A stretch of DNA of 62,744 nucleotides from JANSWP01 sp041941305. Lineage in GTDB: Bacteria; Bacteroidota; Bacteroidia; Chitinophagales; Saprospiraceae. The notes under the pieces are model-generated. The model was given only the letters and a program-made list of their open reading frames with translations. It searched no databases and had not been told where the DNA came from. Shown here piece after piece: positions 33,812 through 42,843 of this stretch (position 1 is the stretch's first letter; each line of letters starts with the position of its first letter). The stretch is from assembly GCA_041941305.1 (NCBI GenBank), contig JBGTQJ010000058.1:1-62744 (forward strand), in the 5' to 3' direction. The position numbers were made by a program, and so were the translations under genes.

Positions 33812-34324
33812 ATGAGCCTGAAAGAATTTAGAGAACAAATATTACCAATCAAGAATAAGTTGTTTCGCTTTGCACTCCGCATTGTGGAGGATGCTGCTGA
33901 GGCAGAAGACGTTGTTCAGGAAGTCTTCATCAAATTATGGAAGCATCGCGAAAAGATGGAAGAGATTCAGAATGTAGAAGCCTGGTGTATGCGGGCAACG
34001 CGCAATCAGGCCATTGACAAATTGCGTTCAAAACACAAACGAGTAGAGTCATTGGACGCAAAATACGATACCAAAGATGAAAGCGCATCGCCTTTTCAGA
34101 TAACAGCCATGAAAGATACCTTTCAACATATCAAAAAGTTAATCAATCAACTGCCGGAAAAGCAAAAACTGGTGATGCACTTGCGCGACATTGAAGGATT
34201 GACTTATCAGGAAATCGCGGATACCCTGAGTCTGCCGCTTGGACAAGTCAAGGTAAATTTATTTAGAGCCAGACAAAACATCAGAGCAGAATTGATCAAA
34301 ACCAAACTTTTTGAAATTAAGTAA
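33812..34324 (+). CDS. ECF-type sigma-70 factor of the DUF4252 cluster
   Basis: A 170-aa ECF sigma factor. Region 2 at about 10-80 (KLFRFALRIVEDAAEAEDVV, EVFIKLW, EAWCMRATRNQAIDKLRSK), region 4 at about 108-160 (INQLPEKQKLVMHLRDIEG, LTYQEIADTLSLPLGQVKVN). Canonical ATG start. Its stop lies 7 bp before the ATG of the membrane partner and three DUF4252 genes follow, which is the typical arrangement in which the sigma factor controls its own downstream exported proteins. Confidence 0.93.
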   Translation: MSLKEFREQILPIKNKLFRFALRIVEDAAEAEDVVQEVFIKLWKHREKMEEIQNVEAWCMRATRNQAIDKLRSKHKRVESLDAKYDTKDESASPFQITAMKDTFQHIKKLINQLPEKQKLVMHLRDIEGLTYQEIADTLSLPLGQVKVNLFRARQNIRAELIKTKLFEIK

Positions 34325-34331
34325 ACTGAAA

Positions 34332-34829
34332 ATGGAAAATTCAATCAACAAACTAATTGAAAAATATTTTGAAGGGGAAAGCTCTCTTCAGGAAGAAGCT
34401 CAAATAAGGACTTATTTCCAGGAAGAGGAGGTGTCGGATGATTTAAAAGCGTATGCCCCTTTATTTGAATACTTTGAGGAAGAAAAGCAAAGCTTTTTGA
34501 GCGACAATTTTGAAGAGAAACTATTCCAAAAGATTGAAAATCAAGGAAAAGTGGTTCAAATGCGTAGTACAAGAATGATATTCCTGAGGGTTGCAGCTGC
34601 AGTAATGATTTTGATAGGAGCCTTTTTTACACTACAGAATTTGAATGACACTACGACATCTACCGTTTCAGAGATTGATTGGGAAAAATACGAACCAGAA
34701 ACATCAGAGGAAGCATATGAAGTGACCAGGGAAGCGCTGCAATTATTGGCTTCCAAACTCAGCAAAGGCTCCAAAAAAGCCTCTACCCAGGTTTCCAAAG
34801 TCAAGAAAACCAATAAAATTTACAAATAA
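34332..34829 (+). CDS. Membrane anti-sigma factor-like protein
   Basis: A 165-aa protein: cytoplasmic N-terminus of about 80 residues with the ENSINKLIEKYFEGESSLQE motif frequent in Bacteroidota anti-sigma factors, one TM helix (about 82-100: IFLRVAAAVMILIGAFFTL), and a periplasmic, Ser/Lys-rich tail. ATG at 34332 chosen; a TTG seven codons upstream overlaps the sigma stop. Likely holds the sigma factor at the membrane until a signal is received. Confidence 0.85.
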   Translation: MENSINKLIEKYFEGESSLQEEAQIRTYFQEEEVSDDLKAYAPLFEYFEEEKQSFLSDNFEEKLFQKIENQGKVVQMRSTRMIFLRVAAAVMILIGAFFTLQNLNDTTTSTVSEIDWEKYEPETSEEAYEVTREALQLLASKLSKGSKKASTQVSKVKKTNKIYK

Positions 34830-34991
34830 GTTAGTTGGGAAACTATCGTCCTTGTAGGCGCCAAATAAGGGCTAAAATTCAAAACTAACCATTCCATTAT
34901 TCGCTATTGACTTTTAGAGTTATAGTTGGCTATAAAATTACCAATTGTAACAGCTAAATGCCAAGGGCCTAATTATTCAATTAATTCTATT

Positions 34992-35525
34992 ATGAAATAC
35001 CTGACTATTTGTCTCGGATTGTTGTTTTTTATGACCATTAATACAAGCGTTCAGGCGCAGGAAGACGCCATATCAAAATATTTCGATAAATACCTGGAAG
35101 ACGAGCGCTTTACAGTAGTTTACATTAGTGGAAAGTTGTTTGAAATGTTCAAGGGAATGGATTTGGATTTCGAAGATGAAGAAGCTGAAGCCATTCTAGA
35201 GGTTGTAGAAGATTTGAAAGGTTTGCGTGTGTTGACCACGGAGGAGAATGCTGGTCAATTTTATGAAGAAGCTTTGAGTATTATCAACAAAAACGAATAT
35301 GAAACCCTCATGGAAGTTCGCGAAGGGAAGCACGAAAAAGTGCAATTCCTTGTGAAAGAAAGTGACAATGTGATGCGTGAATTACTCCTGCTAGTCGGAG
35401 GAGATCAAGAAGATTTTGTACTTGTTAGCTTCATTGGTCAAATCAACCTTGATAAGATTGGCAAACTGCAAAAAGCATTTGATGATAAGAACCATGGTAC
35501 AAGGGGAAAAGGTGGAAATCACTAA
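34992..35525 (+). CDS. DUF4252 exported protein 1
   Basis: A 177-aa protein with signal peptide (about 1-24, SVQAQ). DUF4252 features: DAISKYFDKYLEDERFTVVY, SGKLFEMF, VEDLKGLRVLTT, NEYETLMEVREG..KVQFLVKE and LLVGGDQEDFVLVSFIGQI. The family is common in Bacteroidota downstream of ECF/anti-sigma pairs; its biochemical role is unknown. First of three paralogues here, all with the same predicted fold. Confidence 0.9.
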   Translation: MKYLTICLGLLFFMTINTSVQAQEDAISKYFDKYLEDERFTVVYISGKLFEMFKGMDLDFEDEEAEAILEVVEDLKGLRVLTTEENAGQFYEEALSIINKNEYETLMEVREGKHEKVQFLVKESDNVMRELLLLVGGDQEDFVLVSFIGQINLDKIGKLQKAFDDKNHGTRGKGGNH

Positions 35526-35537
35526 TTCATTCATCGT

Positions 35538-35595
35538 TTTCATGGTTTCATTGTTCTTCAAAAAGTTTAGTTTGAAGAACAATGAAACCATGAAA
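35538..35595. repeat. Perfect 25-bp hairpin ahead of second DUF4252 gene
   Basis: Arms 35538-35562 and 35571-35595 (core CATGGTTTCATTGTTC) pair perfectly around an 8-base loop; the right arm ends 14 bp before the next ATG. It can sequester the leader of the downstream gene or tune its expression. Confidence 0.9.
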
Positions 35596-35609
35596 TTAGG
35601 AGCGATACC

Positions 35610-36176
35610 ATGAAAAACTTTCTGATAGCAATCTGTTTACTCGCCATACCCATTACTTCCTTCAGTCAAAACCAAGCCATCAATAAATTCTATCGCCAAC
35701 ATAAAAAAGGCAAGGCAGTTAAAAATTTTAAAGTACCCGGTTGGCTGATACATTTAGGTGGCAACATAGCCAAGAAACAAATGAAGGAAAAAGATGCGAA
35801 AATGGCGCTCAACCTTGTCAAATACCTCAAAGGAACTCGCCTTATGTTTTCTGATGGGCAAAATCCAGTGCCCGTACAATCTGTAAAACAATTGACCGAT
35901 GGTGTTAGAAAAAAAGGCTTTGATGACTGGATTCTTGTCCGCGATGGCGAAACCAGAGTCAACATCATGGCACGTGAGAAAAATGGCAAAATCAAAAACC
36001 TGATGATTTTAGTCAATGAAGAAGATACCTTCGTGATGGTCAGTTCTAAAATGCGGCTCAAAACCAAACACCTAGCAGCGTTCTTGCAAGAAATCATCCG
36101 AAAAGAATTTAAAGACCCAGAACCTGAGCCTGAAAAGAAGAAAAAGCCAGCAAAGAAGAAGCGACCTATTGCTTAA
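35610..36176 (+). CDS. DUF4252 exported protein 2
   Basis: A 188-aa paralogue: signal peptide (about 1-19), INKFYRQHKKGKAVKNFKVP, GWLIHLGGNIAKKQM, MALNLVKYLKGTRLMF, DDWILVRDGETRVNIMAREK and NLMILVNEEDTFVMVSSKMRL. The C-terminal end is a Lys/Pro/Glu-rich tail (PEPEPEKKKKPAKKKRPIA) not present in the other two copies. Positively charged throughout, unlike the acidic copy 1. Confidence 0.9.
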   Translation: MKNFLIAICLLAIPITSFSQNQAINKFYRQHKKGKAVKNFKVPGWLIHLGGNIAKKQMKEKDAKMALNLVKYLKGTRLMFSDGQNPVPVQSVKQLTDGVRKKGFDDWILVRDGETRVNIMAREKNGKIKNLMILVNEEDTFVMVSSKMRLKTKHLAAFLQEIIRKEFKDPEPEPEKKKKPAKKKRPIA

Positions 36177-36199
36177 TTTAATTCTACCATACTACGATT

Positions 36200-36322
36200 C
36201 TACAATTCTGCGATGATGTATTGCATTGATTCATTAATGATTTAATGAATTATTGCCTGCATTGGAATATCATGGCATTGTAGAATAGTGGCATCATATA
36301 TTGTAGAATCGCAGAATTGTAG
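36200..36322. repeat. Inverted repeat between DUF4252 copies 2 and 3
   Basis: CTACAATTCTGCGAT (36200-36214) is perfectly inverted at 36308-36322, with more ATTGTAGAAT units in both arms and a small central TCATTAATGA palindrome. The right arm ends 17 bp before the start of copy 3. Related ATCGCAGAATAGTAG units follow copy 3 (36880-36945). Confidence 0.85.
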
Positions 36323-36339
36323 AATTGTAACATTAAAAA

Positions 36340-36864
36340 ATGAAATATCTATTAGTCCCACTATTACTCATAATATGTTTGCCTCTTTTTGCACAGCACC
36401 AATCCATCAAGAATTTTCATAAAAAGTATATGGAATACGAAAACGTCACAAATGTGAGTTTGTCGGGCTGGGTGCTCAAAATGGCGGCAGAATATGCCGA
36501 TGAGTCGAAAGAAAAAGAAATGCTGGAAAAGATTTCCAAAATTCGCATTATGGTTATGGACGATGAAAACCTGGTTACCAAAAGCGATTACAAGCATTTT
36601 TTAAAAGAAATCAAGAAAGACAACTTTGAATTGTTGATGAATTTAAATGAAGGAGGTAAAAAAATAGATTTTCACCTCAGAGAAGATGCACTTGGGTTTA
36701 TAACAGATGTGCTACTTCTGGTCAATAATCAAGATGAATTCGTCATGGTAAATATTGAAGGACTCTTAAAGTACAGTGATTTGAATGACCTTCAATTTAA
36801 TATGCAGGGGAGTGATTATTTTAAGAAATTGCCAGAAAAGCGCAAAGCAATCCCTCGAGCCTAA
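36340..36864 (+). CDS. DUF4252 exported protein 3
   Basis: A 174-aa paralogue: signal peptide (about 1-18, LFAQ), SIKNFHKKYMEYENVTNVSL, SGWVLKMAAEY, KISKIRIMVMDDENLV, NFELLMNLNEGGKKIDFHL and VLLLVNNQDEFVMVNIEGLL. Aligns along its length with copies 1 and 2. Last gene of the ECF cluster; a repeat patch and a terminator (36997-37024) follow. Confidence 0.9.
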   Translation: MKYLLVPLLLIICLPLFAQHQSIKNFHKKYMEYENVTNVSLSGWVLKMAAEYADESKEKEMLEKISKIRIMVMDDENLVTKSDYKHFLKEIKKDNFELLMNLNEGGKKIDFHLREDALGFITDVLLLVNNQDEFVMVNIEGLLKYSDLNDLQFNMQGSDYFKKLPEKRKAIPRA

Positions 36865-36879
36865 TCAATACTATCATAC

Positions 36880-36945
36880 TATTATACTGCAATGTAGAAA
36901 GGTGACATCCTAGTATCGCAGAATAGTAGCATTGTAGAATTAATA
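36880..36945. repeat. ATCGCAGAATAGTAG-type repeat after DUF4252 cluster
   Basis: Imperfect copies of the units found between DUF4252 copies 2 and 3 (TATCGCAGAATAGTAG, ATTGTAGAAT). Confidence 0.6.
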
Positions 36946-36996
36946 AGACTTCAGTTTTTTTCCAAATAAGAATCCCGAAAGGGAAAAGTTTTAGTT

Positions 36997-37024
36997 AGCC
37001 TTGACGAAAGTCAGGGCTTTTTTT
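36997..37024 (+). terminator. Intrinsic terminator of the ECF-DUF4252 cluster
   Basis: AGCCTTGAC, GAAA loop, GTCAGGGCT (one G-T pair), followed by a run of T. It is 130 bp past the last DUF4252 stop. Confidence 0.85.
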
Positions 37025-37030
37025 GTTTTG

Positions 37031-37206
37031 AGAAACTGTTTTGAAATAGATCAATGACTTTTTTATGCATATTTTTTTATCACTCTTCGTTGCAAAAATC
37101 CTCATTTAGCTTTCCCGATAACTATCGGGAAACTCCGGTTTTTTCGCCTCAATTGAAAAAAAAATTAGCTATAAACAATTTCATCGACGATTTCAAAACA
37201 GTTTCT
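37031..37206. repeat. MITE-like element with 17-bp terminal inverted repeats
   Basis: AGAAACTGTTTTGAAAT (37031-37047) is perfectly inverted at 37190-37206; the centre holds the palindrome TTTCCCGATAACTATCGGGA (37111-37130). It shares end and centre logic with the element at 45594-45769. No coding capacity. Confidence 0.82.
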
Positions 37207-37227
37207 TACACATTCATAATTTTTCCA

Positions 37228-37235
37228 TAAGTTTG
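37228..37235 (+). promoter_or_regulatory. Possible -7 box at the edge of the MITE-like element
   Basis: TAAGTTTG matches TAnnTTTG; a TTTC 22 bp upstream (37202-37205) lies in the right end of the inverted-repeat element. The ATG of the beta-propeller gene is at 37276. Confidence 0.4.
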
Positions 37236-37275
37236 CCAAGTCTATATTTTGAATGTAATTACAAAAAACAAAACA

Positions 37276-40176
37276 ATGAAATACCGACTTGCCCTACTCA
37301 TTAGTTTGATCGCCTTTTCTCTTTTTGGTCAACTAACTCAACCACCCTTTACCCCTGCAACTGAACGCATCAATAGTTATGAACAACGCCAAGTATTGGA
37401 AGATGCTTCTCTTGTGTCCAATGTGCCTTTCCGATCTGTTGGTCCGACAGTCTTTAGTGGACGGGTTTCAGATATTGATGTGAGAGAAGAGGACCCCAGT
37501 CATTTTTACGTAGGCTATGCCTCTGGTGGACTATGGAAAACTGAAAACAATGGCCAGTCCTTTACACCCTTATTTGATAATGAGATAGTTATGACCATTG
37601 GAGATATTGCGGTGGATTGGGAAAGAAACGTTATCTGGGTTGGAAGTGGGGAGGTCAATTCCAGTCGTTCTTCTTATTCTGGTGTGGGTATGTTTAAAAG
37701 TACCGACGGTGGAAAAACCTGGGAGCACAAAGGTTTACCGGAGAGTCATCATATCGGAAGAATCATTTTACATCCCGAAGATCCCAATACTTTATGGGTG
37801 GCTGTTTTGGGACACCTCTATTCTCCAAATCAGGAAAGAGGGGTTTATAAAACGACTGATGGAGGGGAAACCTGGAGGAAGGTACTTTTTGCAAATGCGA
37901 ATGCAGGAGCAATCGATATGTTAATTGACCCTGATGATCCAAATATCTTGTATGCTGCTACCTGGGAACGTACGCGTCGTGCCTGGAACTTTGTAGAATC
38001 CGGGGAAGGTTCCGGCATTCACAAAAGTACGGATGGCGGAGAAACCTGGACGGCTTTAACAGGGAAGAAAAATGGATTCCCTTCAGGCGAGGGAGTCGGA
38101 AGAATTGGTTTGGCAATGACCAGGAAGGATGGGGAGGAATATTTATATGCCCTTCTGGACAATTATTTCAGAAGACCAAAAGAAAAAGAAGATGAGGCAG
38201 AAGATTTGACCAAGGATGATCTTCGGGATATGAGCAAGGCGGATTTTTTAAAATTGGAAAAAGAGCAGCTTGCAGATTTTCTGAGCAATAACCGCTTTCC
38301 TGAAAAATATTCGGCAGACAAGGTGATTGCAATGGTAGAGAATGATAAAATCAAACCATTGGCACTTACTGAGTATCTGGAAGATGCCAATTCCCTTTTA
38401 TTTGATACACCGGTAATAGCAGCAGAAGTTTATGTTTCAAAAGATGGCGGTAAATCCTGGAAACGTACTCATGAAGATTACCTGGATAATGTATACAATT
38501 CCTATGGTTATTATTTTGGTCAGATAAGAGTGGTACCTCAAAATCCGCAAAAGTTGTACATCATGGGCGTTCCGATATTGATTTCGGAAGATGGAGGGGC
38601 GAATTGGGAAAACATCAATGGAGACAATGTCCATGTTGACCATCATGCCCTCTGGGTCAATCCAAATCGGGACAAACATATTATTTTAGGTAATGATGGC
38701 GGCATTAATATTTCCTATGACGACGGTGAAAACTGGAACAAATGCAATACCCCACCTTTGGGACAATTTTATTATGTGGCAGTGGATATGGCGAAGCCCT
38801 ACAAAGTTTATGGAGGATTGCAAGACAATGGGGTATGGGCTGGTCCAAGTACCTATCGGGCAAGTAATCGTTGGCATGGTTCAGGTCAATATCCCTACAA
38901 ATCAATCATGGGTGGTGATGGCATGCAAGTAGCTATTGATAGCCGGGATAACAATATTGCCTACACCGGGTTCCAGTTTGGAAATTATTACAGAATCAAC
39001 CAAAAAACAGGCAGGCGAACGGGCATTACCCCAAAACACGAACTAGGAGATCGCCCTTATCGTTGGAATTGGCAGAGTCCAATACATCTCTCCGTTCACA
39101 ATCAGGACATCTTCTATATGGGGTCCAATAAATTGCTGCGAAGTTTTAATCAAGGTGACGATTTTGACGAAATCTCAGGCGATCTAACAAAAGGTGGCAT
39201 CAAAGGGGATGTAGCATTTGGAACCTTGACGACTATCCACGAATCGTCCTTAAAATTTGGTTTAATCTATACAGGTTCAGATGATGGATTGGTTTATGTT
39301 ACCAAAGACGGTGGGAACTCCTGGACGGACATCACCAATGGTTTGGTACCTGATATGTGGGTAAGTCGCATACAAGCTTCCAGTCATGAAGAGGGTAGGG
39401 TCTATTGTGTTTTGAATGGCTACCGTTGGGATGATTTCCGGTCCTTTGTTTACGTTTCTGAAGATTATGGAGCTAGCTGGAACCGAATTGCCAGAGACTT
39501 GCCTCTGGAACCAGTCAATGTCATTAAGGAAGATCCTAAAAATCCAGACTTACTATACGTAGGCACCGATCATGCGCTTTATATTTCACTTGACAGAGGC
39601 CAATCTTTTATGAGAATGGGCAAAGACTTGCCTGCAACTCCTGTTCATGATGTGGTGGTGCATCCAAGGGATAATGATTTGGTAGTGGGGACACATGGTC
39701 GCTCAATTTACATCGCCAATGTCGCACATGTCCAGGCGCTGGTAGATAGCATTCGAAATAAAGACTTGTATGCCTTTGATATTGGAAAAGTGCGTTACAG
39801 TTCGCGTTGGGGTAATGCATTTAGTTTGTGGACTGATGCTCCAGAACCAGACATCGAGTTTTCAGTATATTCAAAAACAAATGGGAAGTTAAAAGTGACC
39901 ATAAGTACTGGAGATTTGGTTTTAAATTCCTGGGAATCAGCTATTTCCAAAGGTTTGAATTATCTTGAATATCATGCAGAAGTTGATGAAAAGGTTGCAA
40001 AGGATTATGAGGCACATTTGAATAATTCCAAAAAGAAAAAGAAGGGGGAGGACAAAATTGAACTGGAAGCGGCGAAGAATGACAAGTATTATTTGAAGCC
40101 AGGAAAGTATCAGGTGGTTTTTGAAAAGGATGGTGTTAAAATAGAGAAGGAGTTACACCTATCTGAAAGGAGGTAG
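37276..40176 (+). CDS. Exported VPS10/BNR-type beta-propeller protein
   Basis: A 966-aa exported protein (signal peptide about 1-18, LFGQ). About ten Asp-box/BNR motifs of type S-x-D-G-G-x-(S/T)-W are visible, from TENNGQSFTPL through STDGGKTWEHK, TTDGGETWRKV, SKDGGKSWKRT, SEDGGANWENI and TKDGGNSWTDI to SLDRGQSFMRM, giving a two-propeller sortilin/VPS10-like architecture common in Bacteroidota 'glycosyl hydrolase' annotations. A charged insert (about 290-350) and a C-terminal beta domain (PGKYQVVFEKDGVKIEKEL) are seen; no T9SS tail. Catalysis is not evident; probably a binding or scaffolding protein. ATG at 37276 preferred over TTG nine codons upstream. Confidence 0.88.
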   Translation: MKYRLALLISLIAFSLFGQLTQPPFTPATERINSYEQRQVLEDASLVSNVPFRSVGPTVFSGRVSDIDVREEDPSHFYVGYASGGLWKTENNGQSFTPLFDNEIVMTIGDIAVDWERNVIWVGSGEVNSSRSSYSGVGMFKSTDGGKTWEHKGLPESHHIGRIILHPEDPNTLWVAVLGHLYSPNQERGVYKTTDGGETWRKVLFANANAGAIDMLIDPDDPNILYAATWERTRRAWNFVESGEGSGIHKSTDGGETWTALTGKKNGFPSGEGVGRIGLAMTRKDGEEYLYALLDNYFRRPKEKEDEAEDLTKDDLRDMSKADFLKLEKEQLADFLSNNRFPEKYSADKVIAMVENDKIKPLALTEYLEDANSLLFDTPVIAAEVYVSKDGGKSWKRTHEDYLDNVYNSYGYYFGQIRVVPQNPQKLYIMGVPILISEDGGANWENINGDNVHVDHHALWVNPNRDKHIILGNDGGINISYDDGENWNKCNTPPLGQFYYVAVDMAKPYKVYGGLQDNGVWAGPSTYRASNRWHGSGQYPYKSIMGGDGMQVAIDSRDNNIAYTGFQFGNYYRINQKTGRRTGITPKHELGDRPYRWNWQSPIHLSVHNQDIFYMGSNKLLRSFNQGDDFDEISGDLTKGGIKGDVAFGTLTTIHESSLKFGLIYTGSDDGLVYVTKDGGNSWTDITNGLVPDMWVSRIQASSHEEGRVYCVLNGYRWDDFRSFVYVSEDYGASWNRIARDLPLEPVNVIKEDPKNPDLLYVGTDHALYISLDRGQSFMRMGKDLPATPVHDVVVHPRDNDLVVGTHGRSIYIANVAHVQALVDSIRNKDLYAFDIGKVRYSSRWGNAFSLWTDAPEPDIEFSVYSKTNGKLKVTISTGDLVLNSWESAISKGLNYLEYHAEVDEKVAKDYEAHLNNSKKKKKGEDKIELEAAKNDKYYLKPGKYQVVFEKDGVKIEKELHLSERR

Positions 40177-40201
40177 TCGATTATTTAGGTACGGTAATTT
40201 T

Positions 40202-40265
40202 TATTTGGTTGCTGGTTTGCTGGGTGCTGGTTGTCCAGATGTTTTGCTGGTTGCTGGTTTTGCAA
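40202..40265. repeat. GGTTGCTGGTT tract
   Basis: Several imperfect GGTTGCT / TTTGCTGG units between the two beta-propeller genes, related to the tracts at 9181 and 60822. Confidence 0.6.
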
Positions 40266-40411
40266 AATGTGTTTAAATTAGCTTTGGAGGTGTTATGGCT
40301 ATGCATAAGAGTTTCATCCTTACATTGAATGGAAACCTCCTGACAGTTTTTGAAAAATGAAAGAGCGTTGAGTAGAAGATTGATTAAATTTCATTTTCAA
40401 AAATAAAGCTT

Positions 40412-42577
40412 ATGAGGACATCTCTAATTTATCGACTATTTGCCTACCTGTTTTTTTGGTTTTACATCTCGATTTCCAATGCTCAATGGGTTGAAATATC
40501 CAATCCGGAAGGTCCTTTCTTAGCGGATGGTTTCGAGGTTTTGAATGATAAAATTTTTACTGCGAGGTATACCCAATCCAAAGTCTCCTGTGCCTATACG
40601 GATGATTTACTCAATTGGCATTTGGCTGTGGAATTGCCAATGGATTTGCCTTATGGAAGAACAAAAGTCCTGTCAAAAAATAACCAATTGTACCTATTTG
40701 CCTGGAATTGGGAAGCGCAAACAGCAGATGCCTGGAAAAGCAATGATATAGGACTGAACTGGGAAGCGAAACCTTTGCCTTTCCCCAGACCTTATTTATT
40801 TGAGACAGGAACCAATAATTTGCTCTGTGCATCTGAAAATACAATTTCAATAAGCCAGAATGATGGAACTAGCTGGGAAACCACTTTAACCTCTCCTGGA
40901 AAAATATTTGACCTGAGAAGAGTAGGGGATCAGACATTATTGGCAACCACCAGAGATTATATTTATCGTTCTACTGATGATGGACAAAGCTGGGAGTCCT
41001 TAGCAGCTCCTTATGATACGGATGGGATTGACAATCCGAATTTATTTCTGTTTCCTACAGCGCATGGCGTTTTCATCGAATTTAGACAACTTGAATTTTC
41101 CGATCTTTTGCGTTCACAGGATTTGGGAGATTCCTGGAATGTTTTGACTGTTCCTTCAACTACGGGCAAATACAATTACGTTCGAGATTTAAAATCCAAA
41201 GGCAATACTTTATGGGGGGTATTCAATGGGGGTGGTGGATTGGTTGCCAGTTCTCAGGATGCTGGAGAGACCTGGGAGTTTGAATTGACGCCTCAAGGTA
41301 CCTACTGTTTGGGAACAATTGGAGATACTCTTTTTGCCGGGACAAGTGATGGCTTTTTTAAAACATTCAATGATGCGCATAGCTGGTTTTCCGGCAATCA
41401 GGGCTGGGAGCCAATGAGTATTGATGTAAACAATAATTTTTCCTTTGGATACATTTATGCCAATGAAGAAAAGCTTTTTCTTTCTACATCAGACAGAGAT
41501 TTATATTGGACGAATAATGATGGTATAATTTGGGAATTGGTCGCAAATGTTGGGCATTTTGATTACCACTTCACCTTTGGTGACACTCTATTATTCTTTG
41601 GAAAAGGTGCTGTTCGTTCATTCGATGGAGGTGAAAATTGGGAAATCCTCCCAAATGATACACTCTACAAACCTTACAATTCCAATCACATTTTCGCTGA
41701 AATTGATAGAATCATTTTTGCGCAGAGACCAGGGCAGGATTTTCTGCTTCGTTCAACAGACTTGGGCAGCACCTGGGAGGAAATTCCAACGTCCTTTCCT
41801 TTTATTAGGCAAATTGCCAGTTCTGATGGGGTGCTTTATTTAAGATCAAGTCTGGGAATTTATCAGTCCACTAATTTTGGCCAAACCTTTTCGCCTTTCA
41901 ATACGGGTTTAAGTACTTTTCAAAATGTAGAAGGAATTTGGGGAACAGCCAATCACGTTTTTGCCTATACAGATGATAAAGTATGGCGAAGAGATGGCAA
42001 TCAATGGATTTTGGCCGGTGCTGGCTTAGTGGACAATGGTCAACAATTTCCGATTTTGGAGGATGTAATTTCCAAAGGAGGTCAAACCTTGTTATATGGG
42101 CATGAAAACTTTGTAGGACAACCTGCCATTTATTTAAGCGGTGATGGGGGATTGTCCTGGACTGGAAATTGGGCAGAGCCCCTACCACATGTATATCACC
42201 CTTCTCTTTCCGTTGTTTTGCATAATGAAACGATGTATGCCATGGGCTTGGCAGCCGTATTTTTGGAAAGAAACATCATCTGGAAATGGGAAGGTGCGCT
42301 CGTCAATTCAACGGAAGTTTTGAGGGAAAGTACTTCCTTCTCCCTTTTTCCTAACCCCACCAATCAAAATTTCTGGATAAGTTTAACTGAAGACAATGAA
42401 ATTCCTGAAAAAGTCATGATTAGCACGATTGCTGGAAAGGAAGTTTGGAGCAGCAAATGGTCAAATGGTCACCAATTCGTAGTGCCTGTAAATGATTTTT
42501 CTCCAGGGGTTTATTCCGTCTCTTTATTGTGGAACAATGGGCAAAAGACAAGCGAAAGGCTCATCGTTGTGCATTGA
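40412..42577 (+). CDS. T9SS-secreted BNR-repeat protein
   Basis: A 721-aa exported protein with signal peptide (about 1-24, ISNAQ). Asp-box motifs (STDDGQSWESL, SQDAGETWEF, SFDGGENWEI, STDLGSTWEEI, SGDGGLSWTG) show a beta-propeller. The last about 80 residues (SFSLFPNPTNQNFWISL, MISTIAGKEVWS, FSPGVYSVSLLWNNGQ, SERLIVVH) are a T9SS type A sorting domain, so it is secreted or surface-bound. It lies 235 bp after another propeller protein that lacks this tail. Function unknown. Confidence 0.9.
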   Translation: MRTSLIYRLFAYLFFWFYISISNAQWVEISNPEGPFLADGFEVLNDKIFTARYTQSKVSCAYTDDLLNWHLAVELPMDLPYGRTKVLSKNNQLYLFAWNWEAQTADAWKSNDIGLNWEAKPLPFPRPYLFETGTNNLLCASENTISISQNDGTSWETTLTSPGKIFDLRRVGDQTLLATTRDYIYRSTDDGQSWESLAAPYDTDGIDNPNLFLFPTAHGVFIEFRQLEFSDLLRSQDLGDSWNVLTVPSTTGKYNYVRDLKSKGNTLWGVFNGGGGLVASSQDAGETWEFELTPQGTYCLGTIGDTLFAGTSDGFFKTFNDAHSWFSGNQGWEPMSIDVNNNFSFGYIYANEEKLFLSTSDRDLYWTNNDGIIWELVANVGHFDYHFTFGDTLLFFGKGAVRSFDGGENWEILPNDTLYKPYNSNHIFAEIDRIIFAQRPGQDFLLRSTDLGSTWEEIPTSFPFIRQIASSDGVLYLRSSLGIYQSTNFGQTFSPFNTGLSTFQNVEGIWGTANHVFAYTDDKVWRRDGNQWILAGAGLVDNGQQFPILEDVISKGGQTLLYGHENFVGQPAIYLSGDGGLSWTGNWAEPLPHVYHPSLSVVLHNETMYAMGLAAVFLERNIIWKWEGALVNSTEVLRESTSFSLFPNPTNQNFWISLTEDNEIPEKVMISTIAGKEVWSSKWSNGHQFVVPVNDFSPGVYSVSLLWNNGQKTSERLIVVH

Positions 42578-42607
42578 TTTTATTGGAATTTAGGCATTTC
42601 AAGTAAG

Positions 42608-42632
42608 GTACGGCTCTGGAGAGCCGTGGTAC
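42608..42632. repeat. REP-like palindrome, GGCTCTGGAGAGCC family (copy 4, single arm)
   Basis: A single compact unit with ends GTAC and core CGGCTCTGGAGAGCCG, 31 bp after the T9SS-secreted gene. It may be a solo arm of the family. Confidence 0.8.
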
Positions 42633-42774
42633 GGGTTATTCAAAATGTTCTTTGTCTAAAAATCCTTTGCTATTTTCAGGTTTTTGCATTAATATGATAT
42701 TGGCAGGCGATTGTGTCGTAACATGTATCATGGGGTTAGAGTAGAGCAGCTCCTAGGGTTATTAGAAGGTAAAA

Positions 42775-42819
42775 ATAAAAAAAGGGTTCTACATTGCTGT
42801 TAAACAATGTAGAACCCTT
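42775..42819 (-). terminator. Intrinsic terminator of the small membrane protein gene
   Basis: A perfect 15-bp stem (42782-42796 with 42805-42819, core AAGGGTTCTACATTG) and, on the minus strand, a T-rich run after it. It lies about 25 bp past the stop of the leftward gene. Confidence 0.88.
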
Positions 42820-42843
42820 AATTATGGTTGACTATATGTTAAA

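Larger units (their letters stand above)
36865..37275. other. Intergenic region with terminator and MITE-like element
   Basis: About 410 bases: ATTGTAGAAT-type repeats (36880-36945), a terminator (36997-37024), an inverted-repeat element (37031-37206) and a possible promoter (37228-37235). No gene seen. Confidence 0.7.
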
